This document shows, piece after piece, positions 41,414 to 52,158 of a stretch of 64,000 bases of DNA. Source of the stretch: Macrophomina tecta (taxonomy: Eukaryota; Ascomycota; Dothideomycetes; Botryosphaeriales; Botryosphaeriaceae); NCBI GenBank assembly GCA_024180945.1, contig JAKSGN010000042.1, forward strand, positions 248,001-312,000. Direction: 5' to 3'. A program made the translations under genes and the position numbers. The notes under the pieces are model-generated. The model was not told the origin of the DNA, searched no databases, and was given only the letters and a program-made list of their open reading frames with translations. The number at the start of each line of letters is the position of its first letter. The first letter of the stretch is position 1.

Positions 41414-44272
41414 CAGGGTGGCAATCAATTCAATAATATTGACGGTCAATCAATATTGACCAATGTCTTGGCAATCAATCAATCAACTGAGGTCTGTCAT
41501 TTTCGTCAATCAATCAATTGCTCCGAGCCAGTTGATTGACGATATTGATTGACGGCTTACCTTGTATAGAAAGCAGCTTTGATGATCATCTCGCTCTTGT
41601 GGCGCTCAAGCCACGTCAGGCTAGCCTTTTATCTGATACACTCTTGGCACACAACGTGTCGGGCACATTCTCTTGGCAGCTAGTATATAAACGCTCTCTC
41701 AGAATGGCTAGAAGGGACAGCTGAATCTGCTCTTTCAGATCCGTTCTACATTTTCTCAGCAGCTCAGCAGCAACTCTCCCACTATCAAGATGGACTCTAG
41801 CAACGATCAACACTCTGTTTTAAGCCTCTCTAGCGCGCCCACTAGCCTCTTTTCCTCTCAACAGGACTCAGATCCTGCGCAACCCACCAATCTTGCCGTT
41901 GATGGCCGAGGACCTGTACGCGAAGGGTGGGAGTACTTCCCATGGCAGAAATTCCGTGGATATCATGTCACAGAGTCAAAGCAGCGCAGCGGGTGGACTT
42001 GGGAGCACGCATATGACATTGAGGACGTAGAAGGGCGTACCCGCTGGGTCTGTATGTACTGCGTGCACAAGAAAGCCCACAAACCAGCTAGCTTCGCTGC
42101 TGCTGGCACTGATAATCAGGCAAGGCACCTGGTGACTGAGCACAAGGTTGAGGATCCTACAGGGAAGCGTCACGTCAAACGGGCCAAGATTTCAGTTGCT
42201 CAGCGGCTTGGACTGGATACGAATAGGCCTTCAGAGCAGGCTATTGTCAATCGCCTTGTCACATCATTCAATCCGGCGTACTTCCAGCAACTACTCACTG
42301 ATTGGGTCTCATCCGATAACATTCCTTTCCGCAAGCTTGAAAGCGAGAGATTCAGGCGCGTTCTTAGCTATTTGAATCCTGCAGTAACGTCTACTGGCAG
42401 CCTTCCAACACACTCTACTGTTCGTAAATGGCTACTTGATGAATTCAACCGCCATAAAGGGATCGTTGCTGAGCTTCTTCAGAGCTCACCTGGCCTTATA
42501 CACCTTGCCTTTGACGGCTGGACGTCGTGTAATCACCTCTCTCTACTCGGTATTAACGTCTTCTTCCTTACGTTCTCTGGCACGCTTCGCAAGTTCCTTA
42601 TTGGCCTCCCACACGCCGAAGGACGGCATACTGGTGACAGCCTTGCGGAAGAGGTAGCCCAGATAATTATGGAATGGGGCATTGGAGGGCAACTTGGCTA
42701 CTTTGTCACGGATAACGCGTCAAACAACGACACGTGCATGGACGCGCTAGCTGAAGAGTTTGGCTTCAATCACAAGCACCGCCGCTTGCGCTGCATTGGC
42801 CATATCATAAACCTGGTAGTCCGCCAGATCCTCTTTGGCAAGGAAGCTGACGCGTTCGAGAACGACTGCGCTCAGCCAAAGGAGCTACTCGCTGAGCTCC
42901 TACTCTGGCGCAAGAAGGGCCCTATCGGCAAGCTTCACAATATCGTCCACTGGATTCAGCGCTCAAACCTTGTCTATCAGAGACTGCACCAACTTCAGCG
43001 GAACGAGCAAGCGTTGACTGGCGAAAACGGCCCTACCTACGAGGTTATAGAGGATAATGCGACACGATGGAACTCTACCTCCGCCATGATTGAGCGCGCA
43101 ATCAAGCTACAGTCAGTCATTGACGCCCTCGTCCTCCACGAAGTTCAAGAATGGGATAAATACGTCAAGCTTCGCACTGCCAGTAGGACTCAGCCAATGC
43201 CAGCTAAGACAAAGAACAAGCCGGCAATCGTGGATGATTATCTAACCTCAGATGATTGGGCAACTCTTGCTGAATATCACTCCATCTTGAAGCCTTTTCA
43301 TGAAGTCACAATCAGGCTACAAGCCAACCCAACTAGTGGTAGGTTTGGCGGCTTATGGGAAGTCCTTCCGTGCATGGAGTACCTGTTGAACAAGCTGGAG
43401 GAGGTCAAGATCCGCACAGATCAGTATCCTGACTCTCACTTCAAGGTGAACATCAATTTGGGGTGGGCTAAGCTAGATGAGTACTATCAGCTCCTTGATG
43501 ATACTCCAGCTTACGTCGCAGCTTGCGCCCTTCACCCTGCCTACCGCTGGGAGTGGATTGAGGATCAGTGGGCATTCAAGAAGAGCTGGATCAAGAAGGC
43601 AAAGGCAGCTGTTCTAAAGCTCTGGAAGGATGAGTATCAGTCAATTGCTATTGCTGAGGACCCACAGCTACCGCAGAAGCGTAAACGCGAACATCTCAGC
43701 GAATTTGACAGCTGGCTTGCTGCGTCCAGGAGGACCAAGCATCTAGATCTGACCGAGGATGAGTACACCTACTGGCAGCTCGATACCTCTCCTACAGATG
43801 ACGCAGTCACCAATCCAGTTGATTACTGGATACTACGCCGCCAGCAATACCCCGCCTATCACGTATGGCTCTGGACCTCTTTTCTATACCGGCAATGTCG
43901 GCAGAGGTGGAGAGGATATTCAGTTTGGCAGGACAAATGGTGACGCCATTGCGCAATAGGCTGGAGGCCAATACTATAGCAGTTGGGCAGATACTACGCT
44001 CATGGAACGCAGAAGGCATCATTGAAAGAAGTTGAGGACTCTATACACGCGGGAGTAGCTATAGCTAGCAAGAGTTAGCTAGATTGTATGGCTATCAATC
44101 TCAACACTATGCCAAGCATCACGAGATTTTGCTACGTGAACCGTGTGTCAATCAATTCAATTCAATCAATATCAACACCTTATTGATCAATCAATTTGAC
44201 CTTATTGGAAAATCCTATCAATCAATCAATCTGGACCCGATATTGACGTTGATTGAATTGATTGCCACCCTG
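41414..44272 (+). mobile_element. hAT-3, full-length hAT transposon with perfect 8-bp TSD
   Basis: Termini begin CAGGGTGGCAATCAATTCAA on both sides, followed by arrays of AATCAATC and ATATTGAC. CTTGTGAC flanks it at 41406-41413 and 44273-44280. 2859 bp. The exact target duplication indicates a recent insertion. Confidence 0.97.
41790..44033 (+). pseudogene. hAT-3 transposase with one frameshift near its C-terminus
   Basis: Frame 41790-43943 gives 717 aa. It contains an N-terminal WTWEHAYDIEDVEG block, a BED-type finger (WVCMYCVHKK ... ARHLVTEHKV), LAFDGWTSCNHL (first Asp), FVTDNASNND (second Asp), RCIGHIINLVV and TRWNSTSAMIE. Near 43845 a run of four C is one short: restoring frame gives MALDLFSIPAMSAEVERIFS with the catalytic Glu, then a normal end at TGA 44033. 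As written, the last 32 codons are out of frame and the catalytic Glu is lost. No other damage is seen. Confidence 0.9.
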
Positions 44273-44280
44273 CTTGTGAC

Positions 44281-44479
44281 GGCGTGCATCCGATGCACTC
44301 GCGGAAATGCAGTGGCATTGCCACCTACAAGAAGACTAAGCTAAAGAGAAAAAGAAAAGAGAACTTTCAGCAAAGTAAGTTGGACTCTTTTATCTCTTTA
44401 GCTACAATCGTCCTACCCCACGTCCTTGCCCACGTCCTTGCCTACGTCAGACGGGAAGTCCACCGAAGATTTAGCCTAA
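44281..44479 (-). repeat. Piece resembling LINE end, reverse orientation
   Basis: About 30 bp at 44400-44430, read in reverse (GGGGTAGGACGATTGTAGCT), matches 21655-21685 at the end of the LINE relic there. The rest is lysine-rich, low-complexity sequence. It lies just upstream of the LINE at 44480. Confidence 0.35.
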
Positions 44480-47019
44480 TCTCTCCAACATCCCCTATAG
44501 AAGTTAAAGAGGCCTACCTTCAAGCTAAGAATACCTACTTTTCAGCTATTAAGCGCAAAAAACGAGAGCACTGGGAAGAATTCCTTCAGAAAGAAGATCC
44601 AAAGTCCATCTATAAGGCTATGGCGTACACGAGAGACCGCCTAGTCGAACGGATTCCTCAGATACGCGCAAGGGATAACCAACTACAAGATAGCTTTACT
44701 GGAAAATGCTCCGCGTTCAGGGAATCCCTATTCCCCCGACCACCACATGCTGAATCCGTCACCTGGGAAGACTTCACTCCAGACCCCTCATGGGACTGGC
44801 CAGAGCTTACCCAAGCGGAGGTAGAGCAAGCCTGCTCTACCCAGGTTAAAGGAAAAACTCCAGGCCCTGACGCTATTACCCAGGACATTATAATAGCTGC
44901 CTATCAGGCCTATCCAGAGATTTTCTTTAAGGTGTTCTCTCTCCTTTTTAATAGTGGCTACCACCCTACTATATGGAGACAGGCAACCGGCGCAATTCTG
45001 AAGAAACTAGGAAAGAAGGACTATAGCGATCCAAAATCCTACCGGGTCATCTCCCTTCTAAACTGCCTAGGCAAAATCCTCGAACGGATCTTAGCGAAGC
45101 GGTTAAGCGCGCTAGCGGAAACTACGCACCTCCTCCATAAAACCCAAATAGGTGGTAGACTAAAGAAATCCGCCATCGATGCCGCCCTCCTTCTTACGAA
45201 CGAAGTAGAAACGAATAGGCGGTACCAACGAAAGACCTCTACTCTATTTCTCGATGTCAAAGGAGCCTTCGACCATGTAGCTAAAAACCAGCTACTAGCC
45301 ATTCTTAAGAAGCTTAGACTCCCAGGCCCACTTATCAGCTGGGTATCGACGTTTATGAGTAATCGGACTCTAAAGCTTTCATTCGACGGACAGTACGAAG
45401 AAACGAAGTCGGTAGATACAGGCATCCCACAAGGAAGCCCCATCTCACCTATCCTCTTCCTTATCTATATAAGGGACCTCTTTAAATCGTCCGCAGTTAA
45501 ATTCCTTTCTTATATCGACGACATCTCTCTAACAGTTAGCTCTACTAGCTTTAAGAAGAACGTCAAGATTCTAGAAAGAGAGGCAAAAAAGCTCTATCAA
45601 CTCGGAGAGAAAAGCCGTGATAGAATTCGACCTTAAAAAGACGGATCTAATGCACTTCTCTACTGGGAAGGGGTCGGATATACCTCTTACTCTCCCCAAC
45701 GGAGAAATAATCCAGCCAAAAGAGCTCGTCCGATGGCTAGGTATCTGGTTTGACCCACGGCTCTCCTTTAAGCAGCACCGTGCTTTGAGGATAAGCCAAG
45801 GCCGATCCGCCTTTCAAAGACTCTCCCGCCTAGCAAATACTGAACGAGGACTTAGCCCCTATGCAATAAGACAGCTATATCAAGCCTGTATTACCAGCGT
45901 AGCGGACTACGGCTCTATTATATGGTGGAAGGGTCAGGAGAACGCCAAAAGGCCTGCTCAAGCACTCCAGAATCTCGGCCTACGTAAGATTCTAGGGGTC
46001 TTTAAAACGTCTCCAATCCTCCCACTAGAAGTAGAAGCCGCTCTACCCCCTCCAGAGATCCGTTTTAGTGCTCAGCTCCGCCAGTACGCATTTCGGATCC
46101 TAAAGCTTCCAAAGGACCACCCAGTCCACCAGGAACTCGACAAGATCAGATCTCCTCACTATCAATCCCGCGGCCCAAAGACCCAATTAGAACGAATTTG
46201 GGAGTCTATCCAAGAGGTCCTACACGATGGACCCCTAGAGAAGATCATCCCGAATTACTTTCTCCCGTGGAAGCGGCGTACACCGTACAACGTAGAGATA
46301 GATCCTAACCCGAAGGAAATTGCCGCCCAAAACCACCTCAATCAACTTCGGGCGCTTCAAGGGAAAGTGTAGCAATATACTCCGATGCATCCTCACAGCC
46401 AAACGGTAAAGGAATCGGGGTTGGGCTTATTGCCTACCAAAACGGCCAACCAGTATACTCGAGAACCTCGAATATAAGCTACGAGAATATCGTCTACAAC
46501 GGCGAACTCGAAGGTATTGCCCAGGCTTTTGAGTACGCTGGGAGACAGGCGAAACCCGGCCAAACCTTTAGAATCTACGCAGATAACCAGGCTGCTATTC
46601 TCAGGCTCAAAACCCCCTCAAACAACCCCGGTCAAGCGTGGCAGATTCGGGCTATAAACGCCGCGCTATCCGCTCAGTCAAAGGGAGCATCCACCTCCTT
46701 ACACTGGGTCCCAGGCCACTGCCAAGTCCCCGGGAACGAAGAAGCCGATAACCTTGCTAAAGACGCTACAAAGCTTTCCCCCAGCTCTAGTAATACGAGC
46801 TTCGCCCTCCTAGGAATTAGGATTAAAGGCCTAGACCGAAGAGACTGGAAACTAAAGCTCGAGAGCTATAGCAAGCGGCCAGATCAATCCCAAAACTCAT
46901 ATACCCGTAATTTCAGCTGGAAGATTAGAAAGAAACCAGCCGTCCCATCATGCTCACGAGAAACGGCCAGCGCCTTCTACCAGCTTAAATTAGGCCATGG
47001 GTACTTTAAGGCCTATCTA
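44480..47019 (+). pseudogene. LINE ORF2: RT and RNase H, frameshifted, cut by pogo-B
   Basis: Non-LTR reverse transcriptase: KTPGPDAITQDI, SYRVISLLNCLGKILERILAK, STLFLDVKGAFDHV, GIPQGSPISPILF and the catalytic FLSYIDDISL (about 45502-45531). A frameshift near 45615 leads into 45617-46372 (RWLGIWFDPRLSFKQH), and another near 46372 into RNase H (AIYSDAS, YNGELEGIA, YADNQAAI, LHWVPGHCQVPGNEEAD). The protein reaches SAFYQLKLGHGYFKAYL and is then cut by pogo-B copy 2 at 47020. The endonuclease and 5' end are missing. The zinc-knuckle end expected next is not found on the far side. Confidence 0.9.
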
Positions 47020-47021
47020 TA

Positions 47022-48883
47022 ACGTATTCCATAAGCGAGATGGCCACCCAAGCGAGATGGCCACTTTCCACCGCGGCGCGCCTCATCTACCTACAACATC
47101 AATTCCTCCACCACGAAAAATGGAATCCACTCAATACGAAGCCAGGATCAATTTAGCCCTCGAAGCTCTCCAGAAAAACAAAAATCTAAGCGTTAGAGCT
47201 GCGGCAAAGATCTATAACGTACAGCGTTCAACATTGCAAAACCGACGGGTCGGTAAGCCTGCACGACGCGATATTCCAGCCAACTCGCGCAAGCTTACGG
47301 ATCTGGAAGAAAGAGCTGTAATTGAGCATATAGTCGAGCTATCTACGCGTTCATTTCCACCTAGGCTGCGCGGCGTGGAAGATATGGCCAACCAATTATT
47401 GCGCGCACGCGACGCGCCATGCGTCGGCAAGCACTGGGCCTCCAACTTTGTTAAGCGCCAACCAGAGCTGCGCACGCATTTTTCTCGCAAATACGATTAC
47501 CAGAGGGCCAAATGCGAAGATCCAAAGGTCATTTGCGAATGGTTTTCGCTTGTGGGAAACGTGAAAGCCAAGTACGGTATACTAGATGAGGATTCTTTCA
47601 ACTTTGACGAGACTGGGTTTATGATGGGCATTATTTTTGCCGGCATGGTGGTAACCACTTCGGATGGTCCGTGGCAAAGCTAAATTGGCCCAGCCTGGCA
47701 ACCGGGAGTGGGCAACGGTTATCCAAGGCATTAATGCTCAAGGCTGGTCCATCCCTCCGTTCATCATTCTCGCGGCTCAACACCATCTTGCCAATTGGTA
47801 TACGGAATGTAACCTGCCGCCTGATTGGGTTATTGCGACATCCAACAATGGCTGGACCACAAACGACATAGGCCTGGATTGGATTAAACACTTCGATCGC
47901 CATACAGCAGCTCGAACAAAGGGCAAATATCGGTTGCTAGTACTCGATGGCCACGAAAGCCACCACTCGACCGCATTCGAGCTCTACTGCCAAGAGCATG
48001 ACATTATCACTCTTTGCATGCCTCCACACTCCTCGCACTACCTCCAGCCATTAGATGTCAGCTGTTTTGGACCGCTAAAGCAGGCGTACGGTCGCCAGAT
48101 CGAGGACTTAATGCGCGCGCATATCAATCACGTAAGCAAGCTCGAGTTCCTTTGCGCCTTCCGCACAGCCTTTTTTGCTTCTATGACGGAAAGAAACGTA
48201 CGAAGTGGCTTTGTAGGAGCTGGGCTGGTACCGTACGATCCACAGAGGGTGCTTTCCAAGTTAGATGTACAGCTTCGGACCCCGACTCCCCCAAACTCCC
48301 GGCCTAGCACGGCACAACCCTGGGTTTCAAAGACGCCGCAAAACCCTCGAGAGGCTACCTCGCAGTCGGAACTTATTAAGACTCGCATTTCCAACCACCA
48401 GAATAGCTCGCCAACGTCAATGTTTAATGCTATCAACCAGCTTGCGAAGGGGACGAAAGCTATGATGCACGAGGTGGCTCTTCTTCGCGCAGAGAACTCC
48501 TCACTTCGCAAAGCCAACGAAGCATTAAGCAAGCGCCGGAGGGCCAAAAAGACACGCGTGCGACTTGGAGGATCACTTACTATACAAGATGCACAGGACT
48601 CGTTGGATCAAAAGGATGTGGATGGGCAGATAGAGCAAGAAATGCGCCAAAGTAGTAGTCGTGTAGGCGGGGCTCGTACGAACGTTCGGAGCTGTGGAAT
48701 TTGCGGCAAACCCGGCCATAATGCGCGCACTTGCCAGAAAGCTGTAGAATCATCTAGTTCATTGATTTAAAGTGAAATTATAGTAGATTTGTTGTGTTGT
48801 GGTAGAAAAATAGGACTTAATCAATTGGTGTTGGTGGAAAGTGGCCATCTCGCTTGGGTGGCCATCTCGCTTATGGAATACGT
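47022..48883 (+). mobile_element. Pogo-B copy 2
   Basis: 1862 bp, TA at 47020-47021 and 48884-48885, inserted in the LINE above. Same termini and translations as copy 1. Only 15 bp separate it from the next pogo element. Confidence 0.95.
47120..48770 (+). pseudogene. Pogo-B transposase, copy 2, same frame break
   Basis: Two overlapping frames (47120-47683 and 47664-48770) carry the HTH domains, FNFDETGFMMGI, VLDGHESH, QPLDVSCF (DD35D) and the C-terminal zinc knuckle CGICGKPGHNARTC. The frame change near 47670 is identical to copy 1. Either a shared disabling indel or a 43-nt intron explains both. Confidence 0.85.
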
Positions 48884-48900
48884 TATATGATGTGTAACTA

Positions 48901-50022
48901 ACGTATCGGATAAGCGAGTGTGCCAGACAAGCGAGTGTGCCACCCCATCAAAGCTCGATCGCTTTAAAGACGAATAACTCCACAACGCGTTATAAAATCG
49001 ACTATCTATAATACACAGCCTATTCTATAGTAGTTTACGCATCTTTTTGACATGTGCGAGAGTCGTGACCAGGCTCACCGCATTGCCCACATCGCCGTCG
49101 CTTCGTCGCAGGCCCATCCGATTACGCACCACCTTCGCGCGTTTCCGTCGAAATCTGCTGGTTAACAGCATTTTATCGACCAAATCCTGCCCAGCTTGAA
49201 TCGTTAGCGTCCTGCGCTTCTGAATCCGCTTTTTTTGCCGCTTCTTGCGTCTCGTTGCGGCCTAGTTTGCCCTTTGAAGATTCGCGGCTTCCGCCTGCAA
49301 AAGGACAGCCGAATGCGCCATCGTCACCGTAACCCATTCGCGATTGCCTGACTGAACAGTCTTTGATCGAGTACATTGCTCCGATGCTGTAACAACCATT
49401 CCAGCTGCGATCATGCCCATAAGGAAGCCGGCTTCGTCGAAGTTGTACATGTCTCCGTCCACGATCCCGTACTTCGCGATAGTGTTCCGGACGAGCTCGA
49501 ACCATTGCGCGATGAGCTCTGGGTCCTCGCATTTCGCTCGCTGGTAGTCGTACTTGTGATTCAGACGCGTTTTAAGCCCGGGAATCCGTTTCACGAAGTT
49601 GGAGGGCCAGTTCTTGCCAACGATACGTCCGGCGCGGTCGGCGAGTAGCTTATTTGCCGTATCTTCAACAGCACTCAACCGCGGCGGAAACCCTCGCGAA
49701 TCTAGGTCGAGAATGCGTTGAACAATTACAGATTCCTCGGGATCGGTAAGCTTTCGCGAATTGGGCGTGCAATCGCGTCGTGAATGGGTCCCGTCGCGTC
49801 GTCGCTTAAGAGTCATTCGATTGACGTGATACGTCTCCGCAGCGCCCCGATTACTCAGAATTCTGCCTTGATCGATAGCCTGCTTTGCTAAGAATAGACG
49901 AGATTCATATAAGGGAGATTGCGCGTGGTTTGGTTGTTGCATGGTTGATAGAACTTAAGGTGACGCGTTTGTTGATGGGGTGGCACACTCGCTTGTCTGG
50001 CACACTCGCTTATCCGATACGT
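48901..50022 (-). mobile_element. Pogo-A copy 2
   Basis: 1122 bp, TA at 48899-48900 and 50023-50024. Inverted twin of 10515-11636. Its right border is the broken end of the hAT-A 3' half. Confidence 0.95.
49262..49942 (-). pseudogene. Pogo-A transposase, DDE domain deleted, copy 2
   Basis: 226-aa frame identical to 10595-11275, including the REWVTV-MAHSAV deletion junction. The deletion therefore predates the copying. Confidence 0.9.
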
Positions 50023-50024
50023 TA

Positions 50025-51010
50025 TCCATATAAGGGCGAACGACTATAAATATAATCTGTTCAAGAGGCGTGCTGGCAGGGTGCTAGGGCTTAACAATAA
50101 TACGCGCTAGAACTCGTGGTTTCTTCTTCTTAACGTAACACTTGAGAAGCAGAAGCACGTAAAGTAGTATTAAGACAAGTACTACGACAGTCTAATGGGT
50201 AACTATCTAATACCGCAGGATTGGCAAACTCTTTATCGTACCCGAAACTTCCTCTAGCTATTCTAGAGGATAACGCTGCTAACGGAGGGCTATCGCACGA
50301 CGCTCGACCATACGTTATTCACCATGGACGTTCTTTATAAGCACTATAATCACGCTTTCGACAAATATAGAGATGACCAATAGCTGCTGGGCTGTGTGCT
50401 TACTAGCTGGCATGTCTTCGACAAATATTATCAGCTATCGGACGAGAGTCCTACGTACGCCGCGGCACTTATTCTTTATCCTTTACGAAGAAAGGCCCAT
50501 ATTTAGAAGAACTAGCCGAAGCCTTGGCATAAGAAGGTCTTCAACAACGTCTAAAGACTATGGGAGAATGACTACAAAGGGCTGCTAATCATACGCTCGG
50601 TACCTTCCTTAGTGCCACTAGTACAGCCGGACGAGTACGATCTTCTTGCTCAGGAGCTTAATGTTGTAGGCACAATGCCCGACGTCGACGAATATAAAGC
50701 CTATACTACACAGACACCTATCTAAATCCACTATTCGCCGCTTAGCTGGTGGCTTCGTAATGAGCAGCGGGAACGTTTTCCACGTCTATTAAAGATAGCT
50801 ATTGATATCCTCTCGATCCCCGCCATGTCCGCCGACCCCGAACGGGTCTTTTCCGGTGCACGCCGTACGATATCATGGGATCGGATGCTGCTAGGATCCT
50901 CCACTATTAAGAAGGGGGAGTGCTTAAAGAGCTGGATCCGCAGCGGTATTACGTCTGGACTACCAGTTGAAATGGTGGAGCAATATCTCGAGGAAAGCGC
51001 AACAGACTAG
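50025..51010 (+). pseudogene. hAT-A transposase, C-terminal half
   Basis: Opens in the frame left by the 5' half: HIRANDYKYNLFKRRAG, then NNTR-stop-NSW (hAT-2 has NRTRWNSW, so TGG-to-TAG), PQDWQTLYRTRNFL, LFTMDVLYKHYNHAF, FDKYYQLSDESPTYAAALIL, SWWLRNEQRERFPRL and SIPAMSADPERVFS, to TAG at 51010. Several further in-frame stops are TAG or TAA at Gln or Trp positions. Confidence 0.88.
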
Positions 51011-51162
51011 ATAGGAGCTACACTGCCAAGCTAAGAGCGCGGTCATGTATGACGTCATTTACTGTATGGGCAATATATGGTTTACAGTACCATACGGAGA
51101 TAAACCATACGCCATAAACCATACAAGCCCGTATGGCGTATGGCGTATGGTTAGAAAGCCTG
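50025..51162 (+). mobile_element. hAT-A, 3' half of the split hAT transposon
   Basis: Starts at the TA of pogo-A copy 2 and ends CGTATGGTTAGAAAGCCTG at 51162, the inverse of the 5' terminus at 13229. Subterminal CATACG/TATGG repeats lie at 51065-51150. The sequence after 51162 (TTGTGAAA) does not match the 5' flank (GTACGGGA in hAT orientation), though four of five differences are transitions. Confidence 0.9.
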
Positions 51163-52158
51163 TTGTGAAAGAGAGGCGGAGAGAAGAGCTGTTTGAATAC
51201 TTATACGAAAGCGAAAGACGCCATAGCCTTTTTTCTCTCTTTTTTCTTTTTTTTTTTCTTTTTGCGAAATGCGATAGGGGCACTACACATGATTCATGAC
51301 CCCTGATAAAACTCTTGCGGCAGGGGTTCGACGGGTGGTTCCTTAAGTTACGACCAAAGAGAGAGGTGTTGTGGAGGCTTAGGAGGATGCGGAATCGCGA
51401 GTGCGCGTTTGGCGCGAGCTGAGCAGGATTTGGCTTGGGAAATGTGGAGATTGCCTCGACGTGTGGAAGCTTCCCGGAGAAGCCAACAAAGCCTCGTGAG
51501 CTCGGTGATCCAAGGCACAGTTAGCCGTGAGAGATGTGCAGCAACATGCTGCCAATATTACAGGGTCGAAGCGTGGGCGAGAGCGTGCAAAGATATAAGC
51601 TCTCCTACAACAAATATAATTTAGCACTGAGCCACCTCTCCGCGATCGCTGGATTGTGCGCCAGCTAGTAAGGACTCCGATCAAAGCTTATGTTAATGCT
51701 ATACTATAGTTCTTCAATAGTCAATGTAATCGGCAAAGATGTCTTGCCAGTGTGATGTCTGCAGTACAGTGTTGAGGGGACGACTTTAAGGTGTCAGCGG
51801 GAGAAGACCGAGACGGGGACGTGAGAAGGATCAAGAAACTAGTGTCTTGGCGAATTTCCACGGCGTATTTATTTGAAGGATGTCTTCGCCCTTCGGCTCC
51901 CCACCCGACTTGCGACTCCGTGTTGCCTCTGCTTGCTCTTACGCTCGATTTTGCGAGAACCCATTGGCTTCGATAAAACCAATCGTCTTCGATTGTCTCT
52001 TTTTGTCAGGCACAAGAAATACCTATAGTAGCGCAAGATCAGTAGGCACGATTTTCAGTAGAATAACTGGACAAATAGAGTGGTGTCATTCGCCCGGACG
52101 TACGAGTGCATCAATATAGACGCTAAACCTGTACGCAGCATTCCTTCAGCTCCCTAAT
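51163..52158. other. Intergenic stretch
   Basis: A pyrimidine tract near 51225-51262 and short frames only. No supported gene. Confidence 0.45.

Noticed and set aside
34116..47021. Second inversion between the inverted pogo-B copies
   Set aside because: The copies are suitably inverted, but neither junction restores a split reading frame. The LINE cut at 47019 does not continue into the sequence beyond copy 1 at 32251 or into 34118.
51163..51230. Continuation of the pogo relic after the hAT-A 3' end
   Set aside because: A weak 12-of-16 match to the expected pogo sequence and a transition-rich near-duplication were seen, but the translation does not continue the transposase.
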